Under the pieces are notes generated by a model. It made no database searches, was not told the origin of the DNA, and saw nothing but the letters and a program-made list of their open reading frames with translations. Shown in pieces: positions 33,560 through 45,978 of a stretch of 64,000 bases of DNA. The first letter of the stretch is position 1, and every line of letters begins with the position of its first letter. Source of the stretch: Oenanthe sinensis (lineage: Eukaryota; Streptophyta; Magnoliopsida; Apiales; Apiaceae); NCBI GenBank assembly GCA_028671895.1, contig CM053813.1, positions 7,998,001 through 8,062,000 on the forward strand, written 5' to 3'. Position numbers and translations under genes: made by a program.

Positions 33560-35830
33560 ACATTTTACAAATAAAATTACAAGATGACTGTTCCTCTAGC
33601 TTGAACAAATATTTCTTATTTCATCTTGGTTTTTCTAGCTCTTATAGTCTTGCTGTCAGCAGGTCCACAACTTCTTGTTCTAACAGAGTTTCAGGAAGAC
33701 TCATTAACTTCAATTGATGCTTGATCTTAATTTTGTCATCTTCTTTACATCTTCAAAGAGATGATCATAAGGGTTTGGAAAACTAATAACGAAAATTCTT
33801 TTCAGTTTTGATCGTACTCTACTTGTATCATGCTTTAATTCTTCCCTCATTTCTTGAAGAATTCAACTCTCACAACATCAAGTCCCAATATGATATCTTT
33901 AAAGTTTCCTCCTTCAAGTAAATGATCCATTATTTCCTCAATCTTTTTTAAGAGAGTTCTTGCATCTTGCTAACCTCATGAAGTTTAGAAGTACCATCTT
34001 CAACTTTATACTACATTCTCAGTGGATCTTTAAGAACACTGTTTAGTCTAAGAGTTGTTATAGGCTGAGGTGCTATTTCACGAATTTGTCCTTCTTCTAC
34101 TTCTTCTCCGTCATATTTGGGCTTATTTGCTCTGGATTTTGATCTTTTCACTTTTTCAGCTACTTAAGGTTCAATTGGTTTATAGGTTTCAGGTTGAGTT
34201 GTGGCTTTAGGAGTTTGATCTTCAGGTTCACCAAATAATTCTTTCTATTTCTTGACTGCCTTAGACCATAATATTTCAACTTCTTCTAGATCTTCAGGAA
34301 TACCTTTGGGTTGAGATATAACTTTATTTTATCCACTGTTGATCCCACACATCTTCTACTTGCTTGATGCCAATCAACACCTTCAGTTTTATCATCTAAT
34401 CTGAACCCTACTGACATCAACTTTTCTTCAACTTCTAACACCAACCTCACTGTATATTTTTTGATCTTTGAGTTCAAGTACATGATTTTCAAATTTTCAC
34501 CCTTCTAGTACAACACACAGTATGGCTTCTTGCATACTTCTGGACCATTGTTTCTCATAATTTGCCTGAAGCAGTCTTCGACCAGTTCATTATATCTCCA
34601 AGTGTGCAGTTTTGAAATCATTACCCATAATTCCATCAGGGATCTTTTCAAGGATCTTTTCAATGCAAGGTCATCAGTTATTATCAACACTTATTGCTTG
34701 ATGAAGGCTATGCGAAGAGTCCAATCTTTGTTTCCTAATATGCCAACAGACAAATAGGATATTATTGACATAAGAGCTTTTCTGTGTTTTTCCAATTCCA
34801 AGTTTTTAACTTTCAAATTATCTAGATGGTCTCAACTAATTTATCATCATTTTCTCCTTCTAGCCGCACACTTAGAAGATTTCTAGCTTCATCCCATTCT
34901 GGACCAATCTTTTCATATTTATCTATTTTCTGCCTCTTACTTTCTTCGAAAAATTCTTGCAGTTCTTCCAGCCATGGCCATTTTAGCTTGTTCTTTGATA
35001 GAAACTCCAGTTTCAGGAACACGTTCTTGGAAGAAGGATTTAGCTTCATAAAATTCTTTATCTAGCATATAATGATAGTAAGCTCCTTCATAACCCCAAT
35101 TTTCGGGATCATATCCCTTGTCTTCTTTAACTGGCTCCCCCTGTGACTATGCATAACCTACTCCACGTTCATTAGCCTTGCCTTTGCCTTTATCTTTCAT
35201 GGGATCATAGCCTTTTTCTTGACCTCCTTACTTCTCCCCCTTAGTTGAGGCATCCTCTTGAGGTTTTTCATCCTTAGAAGGATCATGTTTATCATTCTAA
35301 TCATCTTTCTTGGGTTGAGAAGATCCAGTGTCCTTAGATTTCAGCATGTTAAAAATAGTTGTGAGACCTTCAATCATGTACTTCAATTGATTATCAACTT
35401 TATCGAATCTGCATTTGTTTCAGCTTAAAAATCATCCATTCTTCTATTGATCTTAGAATCAATCCCAGCCATTTCTTCAAGGGTAACATCAATCTTATAA
35501 TGTAAACTAGCAAGATCCATGACATCTTCACTTAGAATATTTTGACAATTTTTCACTTCTTGGACTTCTTGAAAAACTCAAACCTAAGTATTCTAAACTT
35601 TTATTCTTACATCAACCATTTTTTAAGAAAAGGATTTTTACATTGTGGATATTTCTTGTTTAATGAAATTGCTACAGAGTCAGCTAAACTAACAATTACA
35701 TCTTGCCTCTTTATATCATTCACCAACTAGGCTACATTGGCTTAAATAATAGATATTTTCCTCTCAATATCATCTGTAGCTGGTTTGATTGAATGAGTTA
35801 ATCTTTCTTAAGCTAGAAATCAAAGGTAGG
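33560..35830 (-). pseudogene. Sirevirus-type env-position ORF, decayed
   Basis: Broken minus-strand frames (35049-34822, 34690-34505, 34492-34286 and others) give a lysine- and glutamate-rich protein with pieces such as KRQKIDKYEKIGPEWDEARN and MSVGFRLDDKTEGVDW. Many stops interrupt it. It sits between integrase sequence and the polypurine tract/LTR at 33430. It resembles the ORFs at 27626 and 23780 in composition and place. RT and RNase H, which should precede it, are missing. Confidence 0.5.
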
Positions 35831-36292
35831 GTTTTGGGTAGTCGAGAGCTTGAGGTGCAAAGACAGTGCGTGGAATAAACGGAATGGTGTAACTTCTCGT
35901 TGCTTGGTTTTCACTCAAATTCAAGCACATGGAAGTGGACTATTTAATAGATCTTCAAAGAGGTTCTGATTTGAAGTTTTATTATCCGTCAATTCATGTA
36001 ACTACTCATCACTAGATTCATTAGAATGAACTGAATGATTATCTAGTGGAGAGTTACCTATGAGAGGTGAATCTGTTTTATCATGCATATGCACTGTTTC
36101 ATCACCAGACTCCTTAGCTATTGCTAATCCAAAGAAATAACATTCATTTTGTGTGGCACTTCTAATCTTTAATCTACTATCTAGATCACTAAGAACTAGA
36201 TACCAATGATGGTTTTTACTCCACACTCTTGGTCTAGGAATATTTTTTCTTGAAGAGCTCTTTTGATTTTCATTCTGTTGAGTATGACTAGT
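35831..36292 (-). pseudogene. Copia integrase-RT linker remnant
   Basis: After a stop at about 36290 the minus strand continues as the acidic linker that normally joins integrase to RT, including DLDSRLKIRSATQNECYFFG (compare the family form GDPxSxxxTRSATQNECxF). It then diverges and reaches the env-position region without any RT motif. This marks the 5' edge of the RT-RNase H deletion. Confidence 0.65.
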
Positions 36293-37237
36293 TCAACGTT
36301 TACTTGCTCCCTTTGAGTCATTGCTAGGATGAGTTGTTGATTCTTCACCTATTTGAATAGTACTTGTTGAATTTCCACTACCATGACCACTACTTGGATC
36401 AGAATCATCATCATCACCTCTATCATTTCCAGAATTACCATCAGCAACATCAGGTTCATCATCACCATCATCTGAATCTAAGTTGTTAAACTTAAGTGAC
36501 TCAGCATGATCTTCTCTTTGGATACTAGGGAGCTTGTTGTCATCAAAGGTTACACTCAGACTTTCAATTACCTTTTTATGATCAATCATATAAACCCTAT
36601 ATGCTTTAGACTCCAATGAATAGCCTAAGAAAATTCCCTCATGAGCTTTAGCTTCAAACTTGCCCAAGTATTCATCATATTTCAGTACAAAACATTTTCC
36701 TCCAAACACATGAAAGTAACTCAGTGTTGGTCTTCTGTTGGCCATCACCTCATATGGTGTTTTATCATGGTCTTTGTTAATTAAGGTATGATTCAGTGTG
36801 TAGCATGCCGTGTTTACTACTTCAACCCAGAAAAACATAGGAAAACCTGATTCACTTAACATAGTTCTTGCAGCCTCAACAAAGGTTATGTTCATCCTTT
36901 CTATAACTCCATTTTGTTGCAGAGTCCTCGAAGATGAATATTGTCTTGAAATACCTTTATCAGCATAGAAGTTGTTTAGAACTATATTCTTAAATTCATT
37001 GTCATTATCTGATCTAATAATTCTCACAGGCATATTTTCTTCCAGTTCTATCTTCTTGATATGATCTACCACCATTTGAGGTACTTCATCTTTCGAATGC
37101 AAGAATAATACCCAAGTGCACTTTGAGTAGTCATCCACCATCATTAAAGTATACCTTTTCTTTGACATTGACATCATATTTACCGGACCAAATAAATCCA
37201 TGTGAATCAGCTGCAGTGGTTCAGAAATGCTTGACAT
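36293..37237 (-). CDS. Copia integrase catalytic core, partial polyprotein
   Basis: A 314-codon open frame encodes the core of a Copia integrase, which joins element cDNA to the chromosome. The D,D(35)E triad is complete: Asp14 in HMDLFGPV, Asp77 in IIRSDNDNEF and Glu113 in QQNGVIERMN. TACYTLNHTLINKDHDKTPYE-like and FGGKCFVLKYDEYLGKFE-like segments follow, then an acidic serine-rich linker. The apparent Met1 is internal: upstream sequence (37260-37552) is pre-integrase. Without intact protease, RT or RNase H this copy cannot act alone. The open core suggests fairly recent decay. Confidence 0.85.
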   Translation of the reverse strand: MSSISEPLQLIHMDLFGPVNMMSMSKKRYTLMMVDDYSKCTWVLFLHSKDEVPQMVVDHIKKIELEENMPVRIIRSDNDNEFKNIVLNNFYADKGISRQYSSSRTLQQNGVIERMNITFVEAARTMLSESGFPMFFWVEVVNTACYTLNHTLINKDHDKTPYEVMANRRPTLSYFHVFGGKCFVLKYDEYLGKFEAKAHEGIFLGYSLESKAYRVYMIDHKKVIESLSVTFDDNKLPSIQREDHAESLKFNNLDSDDGDDEPDVADGNSGNDRGDDDDSDPSSGHGSGNSTSTIQIGEESTTHPSNDSKGASKR

Positions 37238-37259
37238 GACTTTGATTTCATGTTATATT

Positions 37260-37552
37260 CTAACATGCCTCATAAATTCCTTCTTGACAGAATTCCATTT
37301 GAGGCAGTCATCTCACAAATTCCCTCTTTACTAAAGAGTTCAATGTCTTGAAGTTAAGATGTGAAAGCTTCTTGTGCCATAACTAACTTTCTTCTGATGT
37401 AGCTTTGTTGTAGAAACAACTTACTTCTCCTTTGCTAGAAGAATAGAAATCAGTTATGAACAGATTACAATTCCTTACTCTTTGTAGAGCAAGTTTTTCA
37501 TCTTTGCTGTTGGAAATCAGATATCTATTTTTCTTGAAATGCATATCATATC
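37260..37552 (-). pseudogene. Copia pre-integrase domain, split from protease by an insertion
   Basis: The minus strand reads MHFKKNRYLISNSKDEKLAL, then a stop, then LWHKKLSHLNFKTLNSLVKR, the zinc-binding pre-integrase region. It runs up to 37552, where the gypsy target duplication starts. The protease part of the same frame resumes at 51249 on the far side of the 13.7-kb insertion. Confidence 0.8.
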
Positions 37553-37557
37553 CTCTG
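37553..37557. repeat. Target-site duplication CTCTG, left
   Basis: CTCTG immediately before the gypsy LTR start TGTGACGCC; the same five bases follow the other LTR at 51244-51248. Confidence 0.92.
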
Positions 37558-38315
37558 TGTGACGCCCCCCAGATCCGGGGTCAGGGATCCGGGTCATCAC
37601 GGTCCAATTTCCACAATAAATAATGCTCACCTGCTTTAACAATTATAACAATCCAACATACAAGCAATGACCCCAAACCAATTACACAACTCAAGTTATA
37701 GTCTCAGGAAACGAACTCAAAATAATAACAGTTATTATAATCCAACTATAATAAACTCAGGATCTCATGCTACTAATATCACTTCTACATGATGTTACAT
37801 TAGAAGTTAACAATGTTCCAACCTGTATTAATACCTTGCATAATTTTATAATAATTATCAGGATTCTAAACTGAAATCCTATCTAGCTTACACCGCCTGT
37901 AGAAGCCTCGAACCTGACTAACTCAAGCTCGAATCTCTTCTTTCCTTTGCATCCCATGGGCAAGTCTTACTGCAAGATATAAGGTTTACAAAAAGCAAGA
38001 ATGAGCCAAAGAATGCTCAGCAAGTTATTTATCAGAATATTTCAAGAAAAAGGTGATAGCCGCAACTATCCCAACTGGATATTCAACAATAAGAGTATAC
38101 AACTTGCAATATGAGTGAAGATGTATAACCAATTATATCTCGACAATAAATGACTCAAGGTTCACGATGCAAGAAGATATTCATAATAATAATGCAGTTC
38201 ACATCACTGCAATACAACAACTTAAGTTCATGATTTTTGAGACTGACAATATCAATAAGCAAGCAGTTCAATATACTGCGAAAAGAATGAATGAAAGTTC
38301 ATCAATTCCCAATAA

Positions 38316-38621
38316 CACTATCAGTAACTTAGCACCATGGCTTTCGTTATAGTGTAGGAACAGTGAAACTGATATATGCGAATAAAACAGTACTCAAACA
38401 ACCAACCGACTCAGAGTGGATTACATTCCCGTTTACACTATCGGTAACTCAGCACCTAGGCTTTCGTTACAGTGCAACGTCAAATTCCAATCGGAAGAAA
38501 CGGGATTAACTGGAGATTTTCTCAACGCCTTATTGTACTCGATGATCAGTCGCATGTACAATCGAAATTACGTCATTTTCTTTACTAGTAGAAGGACATC
38601 CCCTTATCGGGACGTCACCCT
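38316..38621 (-). other. Stem-loop block in gypsy LTR, 3' copy
   Basis: Four successive inverted repeats: 38316-38354 (loop CCATGG), 38436-38474 (loop CCTAGG), 38532-38562 (ATTGTAC/GTACAAT with loop TGATCA) and 38593-38621. The first two are diverged copies of each other. The last three recur, with sequence changes in the stems, in the related LTR at 53110-53292. Possible RNA structure of the element transcript; function inferred only. Confidence 0.5.
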
Positions 38622-38727
38622 AGGCAACTCATGGGCCTTTCATTACGGCTGGGTCGTGCGTCCCCGACCTCTTACGCAACTTTTACTCCAGTCCCTGATG
38701 AATACTTTAAAAATCATCAAACCTAGA

Positions 38728-39140
38728 AGGAAATTTAATCAAACCTTCTAGAATAACAACAATCCACTCTAGGATTTCAATCAACTGTTAAGGAAGGGAA
38801 TTTAATACAACCTTCCAGAATAACACAACAATCCATCACAGGATTTCAAACAACAGATATGGAAGGGAATTTAATACAACCTTCCAGAACAACAACGACA
38901 ATCCATCACAGGATTTCAATCAACAGATAAGGAAGAGAATTTAATACAACCTTCTAGAACAACAACGACAATCCATCACAGGATTTCAATCAACAAATAA
39001 GGAAGGAAATTTAATACAACCTTCCAGAACAACAACGACAATCCATCACAGGATTTCAATCAACAGATAAGGAAGGGAATTTAATACAACCTTCCAGAAC
39101 AACAACGACAATCCATCACAGGATTTCAATCAACAGATAA
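38728..39140. repeat. 70-bp tandem repeat, six copies
   Basis: Units begin GGAAGGGAATTTAATACAAC at about 38728 (diverged), 38792, 38861, 38931, 39001 and 39071. The other LTR has four units (47146-47420), so copy number changed after the element inserted. Confidence 0.9.
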
Positions 39141-39654
39141 TGGATTCACTTCCGGAATTATGTGGAAGTAATCTCGCATATGTGTGAGTTGACTCTCAGT
39201 CAACTAATCAATACGCCAAATGCAATTGAATCAAGAAGACTCAAGTACACGACCGGGGAGTCGCTATAATAAAATATCATAACCTTAATAAAGAGTACTT
39301 AATTGGAACACTATACTAGTTCCGAAAGACTCAAGTATATATGGGAAGAATGTCAGGATTATTCATACCTTCCCTAGTGTGGGGTTGTTAGCCCAAAAAT
39401 AACTGCAGAATATTTTATTGGTAATTAAATTACCAATATTAAATTAAAAATAATATTTAAAGCATTTCCCGGAAGCTCCATAACATTTTAAAACTTCACA
39501 AAATATTTGAGTAAGGATTAGAGTTCTATACTAACCCTCAACCCTCAGTAAACTGGGATATTAAATATAATCAGAGTCAAACAATTTTTAAATTTTGTTT
39601 CGGGTAAAAATCAGTTGACCATAATTGTCTTTTAACATTCCCAATATTTAAATA

Positions 39655-39905
39655 CTCCCTCCGTCCCGGCCAAATGTTTACATTTGGTCCGGGCACGGAG
39701 ACCAAGGATAGTGGGTGTAATAGTGATTTTATTGTTAAAATAAATGAAGTAGTGGGTGTAATAGTGTAAAGTGTTGAAAAAGTGGAGTGAAGTAGTGGAT
39801 GTAATAATATATTTATTGTTAAAAGTTACTATTTTTAGTAATGTAAAGAATTGGGTGGGACGTCCCAAAAAGGAAAGTGTAAAGAATTGGTTGGGACGGA
39901 GGGAG
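39655..39905. mobile_element. Stowaway-type MITE (mariner), TA duplication
   Basis: A 251-bp unit with terminal inverted repeats CTCCCTCCGTCCC and GGGACGGAGGGAG, flanked by TA (39653-39654 and 39906-39907). This is the classic Stowaway end. The second LTR (around 47930) lacks it and shows the uninterrupted site, so it jumped in after the gypsy element. It has no coding capacity. Confidence 0.95.
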
Positions 39906-42900
39906 TAATATTTAATATTATTTAAAATAATTAATAGAATATAAACATAATTAAATGATCTAGTTTTGAATGCTTCGCAATATTTAAATAATATTTAATT
40001 AATATTAAATAGTATTTAAATAACCTTCAAAATGAATTTAAAATAATTCATTAATGATGAAACACTATTCAACCCTTTTTAAATAATATTTAATTAATAT
40101 TTAAATATTATTTAAATAACTAAAATAATTATTTAAAATAATTAAGTTGATGATCCTCAGTGATCATCAAATAATCCTCAATACATTTTGAATCAAAATA
40201 ATTTTGATAGTTATCGACTACCGTCGAGACAATACCCGACTCTCCCCGGTTAACCATCGAGTACCCTGAATGGTAACTCGACGCACAGAACAGATATTCA
40301 ATCTGGATACAGGCATACTCTAACTTTTCGAGAAGTTCAGAGTAGCAAAAGAATCAGGTTATAAAGGAACAAAACAGTTCAAGGTGAAAAAGCAATGTCC
40401 ATTTTCAACAACAACGAGCTGAGTAGTTCAAGACACCAACAAACTTTATAATCGAAGAACTTATTATAAAGTCAAAGATTTCAAAAATCTTGCATCACCT
40501 TGAATCAATAATATTCTGATATCGAATAAAATGATAAAGTTAGAAACTTGCCTCAAGTCCAAGGATGCTATTCCAACTTCTCCACGTTCCGGGTACTCTA
40601 TAAACATATAAGAACCCACTCTTAGTATACATATGCATGTATCAGGTTAATTCTAAGCTTATATATTTTACTTCACATATTGCCCGATATTTCATTTCCT
40701 CGGGCCTACTTTAGCTATTCATAAAACCATCTTGGTAATGCTTTTTAATCATGCTCTTTACACCTACATGTAGTCATGATATTCCTTAAAAACTTCCGTT
40801 ACTGGACTGACTCGAGAAAAGTCCTCTAACTGGCTCAAAGTCGTCTCCCAAAATGGTTGCTTAACCTTTTCATCATGTTCATTTCACTCCAACACCCTGG
40901 TTTCTAGCATTTTTAATAAATTGTAAATTACTCCTTTTGACACGATTTCTTTTCTGAAGTCTTCTATGACTGTCAAGGAATATCCCATAAAAGTTTTAGA
41001 TTTTATTAAGCTCCGTAGCTAGTCCAATCATAGCCTCAAAGTTGGACAAAAACAGGATTTCCATTTCCTGCGCTACCGTTACTAAATCGGTCATATCTTT
41101 TGACTCGTTACTCCAAATGACGCAAAATTAGCGCGTAAATGATCTACATACTATCTACTATTCAGTCATCTCATCAAACTACTCAGACCAGTTGACAACT
41201 GTTCCCAGATTTCCTGGACAGTTACAGCAGTAAGGTTAAGAAAAAAATGACATGGTTATGTTTGTAAACTCATCGTTTTCCATTTTTATACTACTCCAAT
41301 CCAACCAACAACAATCCCAAACTCCTCAAACAACATCAATAATTAACATACGACAATCTCAAGCCAAGAAATCAGTCAATATTATGAAAATGTAACTAAA
41401 AATCAAATGAGCAACCAAGCTTGACATAACTCTTGTACTAAAACCACAATATCTCAATGATCGTTAATCGAAATGACACAATTCTTTTTCCATGAACATT
41501 CTGGATGTTCCTATTATTTTACATAAAAGTTTCAAGATTTATGGAGTCCCCTAACTAGTATGATCATAGCCTCCAAATTCAGTGATAACAGACTTTAACA
41601 TTCGAGACTACCTTTACTAAACAATTCATATCTTTTTACTCACAACTCCGATTAACATGATTTTAGTGGGTAAATGATCTAGACTCCATTATCTATCTAA
41701 CAATATATAGAACTCATCAAACAAAGCAGGGTAGCCCCTTCGGGTGCTATAATCAGTTGGGAGGCAGAAACAAAACAGGCATGGTCTCCTTTGTAGATAC
41801 AACATTTGCCTTATTTTAACCTTCTCAAAATCAACCAAACAACCTCCATAAATTTTATACTACTACTTGGGAATGTACTCAAGACACCCCAAGCCCAACA
41901 CAATTTATTAATACTCCAAATATTACCAACAATTCATAGTAATTCAGCCAACAACTCATTCATGCTCTTACAAGCTTGTTATCACTACCCATGGCTTATA
42001 CAACAACATACCATCATTATACTCCATTAACAATATTATTCAGTTATACTAAAATCAAATCCCATCTCCAAAATTCAAGCAACAACTCAGACAACTATAT
42101 ACAAAATCAATTTAACTCATATCCTAACTACCCATGCAATTCTCTTTCATTTCTAGGCCAACACTTTCCAAAATCTGAAACTATCAGTTTATACAAACCA
42201 AGAAACGAACTAGAGAAGATAGGAGGTGAAGAGAGTGCTTACCATTAACACATAGAGCTCGAGAAGAGCTTCGTTTTGAGTGGTAGAATGCTTCAAACCG
42301 CCATGGCAATCCATAGTTACAAGATTTTCTTCATCTCCCTTTTTCATATCTTTTCCACTCGGGATTTCATCCCCAATTAAGGAAATGGAAGTGTTCAACT
42401 ACCCATGTCTTGTATAGGCTTATACAATCATCACCCAAGCTCTTGATTTTAAGCTCTTAAACTCATGAAATGATCAAGGCTTGCTAGTTATCCTCTTCTT
42501 CCCCCTTGCTTAGCCGATGGTGATAAAAAAAAAAAAGAGAGCTTGACTTGCTTTGATTTCTAATTATGTGGTAAAAAGCTAGTTGACTTGTATTAGTCAT
42601 ATACGATTCCCTATATCCCATTTTATTTATCCAAAAAGGTTCGGATGCAATTTGTCGGATAACATATCTCAAGGAAGTCCTGCATATACTACGCATACTT
42701 CTTAAAATACGAACCGCTGAATATTCTCAAGTTACCCGTCTCTGAATTCTGACGAGTCCTACATACGATCATATATTTCCTAGGTTAATAATATAGCTTC
42801 GAAACTAATTTCTGAGGAAATTATTATTCCTACACATTTTTTATACCGATATAGCCCTAAAACGGCCAAAAATCATATTGTGAATCTTCGAATTCTGACA

Positions 42901-43202
42901 ATTCATACATACGTTCATTTATTCCATAGATTAGGAATATCTTCTTCGATATTTATTTTGAAACAAATAAATATTCCTACATCATTTCCACACAGAACCA
43001 CCACGTTAGGGTCAAAGAAAAGTTGCCACTTTCTGAATTCTGAATTGATTTACACGCACTCATTTACATTGTATATTAATAATACAACTTCATATCTTAA
43101 GTTTCTTATGACAATATATCCATAAAATTGTTTATTCATAAAACGAAAAATTTTATCCAAAAATCTTAATAATCCCAAGCGTCGAAAATTCGGGTTATTA
43201 CA

Positions 43203-43216
43203 GTCTCCCCTCCTTA
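43203..43216 (-). other. Polypurine tract of the gypsy element
   Basis: The minus strand reads AAGGAGGGGAGAC directly before the LTR start TGTAATAACCCG, the expected plus-strand primer. Confidence 0.85.
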
Positions 43217-45962
43217 AAAGGATTCCGTCCTCGGAATTCACACGAGAACAACCGAGGTTACTATTTTCACACCTCGCTTTCTAATTTCTAGGTTGAAACT
43301 TCAACCTTCTTGATTTTGTGCAACCTCCTCAGCATTATTACTTCACTTTTCACCATTTATTCTATTCAGTCGATGATATCTATAATTTCATATTTTAACG
43401 CATGCTTAACGTCCGCACTATAATTTCGTAAGACTCGCATATAATACACAAGACTAATTCTTTGGAAAGAGCGCCCCTTCATGTGTACCTTCTTAATATA
43501 CTTCAGAATCTTAAAAGATTCAATATTCCTCTAGCATAGATTCTTTTCCTTACCACATCTCGCTATTTCTTTTCACGATAATACATTCAGTAATACAGAG
43601 TCTTTCGCTTCATACTCTCTGCCTTTCCTGGCTTGATCACCAGATTCGTTTTCTCTATCTTGAGTTATCATTACTCACTTTCAGATATTACAATTTGCAT
43701 CATATGCCTGTCGAACCGGTTCTTGTCCCCCGTTATCTATCTTTCATTGATTTTGTCCCTAACACAAGGTAGATTGACATCTTTTCTTCGGTACCCAACT
43801 TCAAAAAGCAGCATGCCTATATGTGAGTGATAACTAGCGTCGTAAGAAAGTTCTATCTGTAGTAAGTAACTACCCCAACTCATTTTTGAAATCCAAGGTA
43901 CAAACTTTCAATAGAAAGATAACCTTGTACATAGTTTTAATAGAGATCTTTTCAATGAAGATCATTGTAACAAAATAATCAGAGTGATTTGTGGATCAAT
44001 AAGCTCATTTTCGATTGTATATGATAAATAAGAAATAAAATAATTTAGATATGATTGAGAACAACCATATTTGTACTCAAGATGGCCAGTCTTTAGTACT
44101 TTCTGGCTTATAATACATAATCGAGTGGTTGCCCACCAGACTTTTGTCACACAGACAAGAAGTCACACCATATGCATTGTTCATCTCAATCAGATGAAAA
44201 TAGTTAACATTTAAAAGAAAATGATTTTGAAAGGGAGAGAAAATATATTTTGAAATTCTCATTCCTTAATGCATTACGAACTCAATATACATCAGTCCCT
44301 ACTCATTTAGGAACCTATTGGCAAATCCCCAAATTTCTTATTTCCCATTTCTATTCTTTCCGAATGAATAAATCCTTAAGACTCTTATGGTCTTTGTACT
44401 TTCTCCATTTCTACCCATTCGAGTGATATTTCCACAACTTAAGTGCAACCGTTATGGCTATTTCCTTCAATTCATGAGTAGGATACCTTAATTCGTATTA
44501 CCCCCGTTACTCAGGCGTATAAAATTATTTCTACTATGTTGCATCCGTACACAATCAATCCCTTACAAGACATATCATTATTAATTACCAGATTCACCTT
44601 TTATCATCGGGTACTTACCATATTAGGACAATTACTCATATTTATTCTTCACTTTCCTCAAACTTCCTTCACCACTTACTATATGCCTCGAAATTTAAAC
44701 TCATTTTATCCAAAACTCACTCTTATAGAATTTGTCATCCAACCTCTTTTCTCTTAAGATTTCGGATGATGTATATATATATTTTACCTTCGAGTTCTTC
44801 CTTCACCTTTAGGCAGATCAGGATATGCTCTGTGAAGACTACGACAACTTGTCCAATTATTCCTTACAACTCCAATTAATCCTTAGAAGGTACAGGTGCA
44901 TTCATTAATACAACCTACCTCATCAAAGACTCATACTGTCCTTATCGCGTGCTAAATGCCATCCTTGACATACTACCTAGGTAATTCTTTAGTTAGTGAT
45001 AACCTATCCTCAATATATCTTCACCGGAAGACTAATTTCTTCGAGTGGTCGAGTATTATGTCTATCCATCTTATAGATATCCAATATTGATTTCTAACTT
45101 AATCAATTCACTTAATCCATTTTCACCAATGTATGTGCGGTTTCATGCCGCTATCCGTTTCCTTTACAAACAAATCATGTGCACCTCTTTTTAATTCTAA
45201 ATTTTATTAAAATTAAGCGAAGGTATTTCTACAGAAAATTGGACATGACCTATTCGTACGTTGGACAATGCCCGGTGTAAAAACACCTCCATTATAATCC
45301 CAAAATATTCACAGTTTCCAAACATCAACATCTCATCAATCACTTATAACATAATGTATACCAAAAGGGGAAATAACTATGAGTTACTATATTTATATAT
45401 ATCTACTCTCGAGTATCCACAAGTCAGTCAACAACAACATCAATTGTCAATATCATGGACCATCAATCACATTCGCTCCATAACCTTAACAAGAGTTTGC
45501 TGAAATGCATACTATCTCTTTGGCTTATTGCCAATTGATGAAAGATTGGGGAAGATTTAACACGCCATCAATTTAAACACGGTCATCTTAACTATTGTGC
45601 CAAGAATGAAGCGGTTCTCTTCGCTCAGTAATGCTCCCCTCGGTCCTGGGGTACTAGCATACTTAGTGCTACTCTCATAGCATATCTGGGCTCCTTTATA
45701 AGTGCTCTATAATTTTTAAACTTTTGGTCTCACTCATAAATCCTCTTACTCATATGAATCTCCTCGGGCTAGTGTCCGTCATCTTTGTAAGAAAAGTTCT
45801 TATTATATTTCCTAACTATCCTTATATGAGTACATTAGTCTCATATTATAAATCACTGCTACATCCGATAGCCTGAATATGAACTCGATATGAGCTCGCT
45901 CTTTATTAATCTTATCCAATCATAACTCTTACCTCTCTTGTTCCTGAGTACTATAACCTAGA

Positions 45963-45974
45963 GCTCTGATACCA
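45963..45974 (-). other. Primer binding site of the gypsy element
   Basis: The minus strand reads TGGTATCAGAGC four bases inside the 5' LTR end, complementary to initiator tRNA-Met, as in Tekay-type chromoviruses. Confidence 0.9.
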
Positions 45975-45978
45975 TCTC

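Larger units (their letters stand above)
37558..43202 (-). repeat. 3' LTR of the gypsy element, 5645 bp
   Basis: Matches 45979-51243 throughout at roughly one difference per hundred bases by eye. It is 380 bp longer because of a Stowaway MITE (251 bp plus a TA duplication) and two extra 70-bp tandem units, less about 12 bp of AT repeat. ORFs inside it have no resemblance to proteins and recur in both LTRs. Confidence 0.92.
43203..45978 (-). pseudogene. Interior of the gypsy element, decayed gag-pol
   Basis: 2776 bp between the LTRs. On the minus strand a RNase H remnant at about 44476-44355 reads HELKEIAITVALKLWKYH and, after a stop, DHKSLKDLF. These match the HELELAAIVFALKIWRHY and DHKSLKYxF motifs of gypsy RNase H. 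No long ORF remains, and no gag, protease or RT can be recognised. The 3' end near 43241 reads NSEDGILLRRGDCNN, across the polypurine tract. The element could move only with proteins supplied by relatives. Confidence 0.75.

Noticed and set aside
39632..39868. 78-codon ORF
   Set aside because: Falls mostly inside the Stowaway MITE, which does not code.
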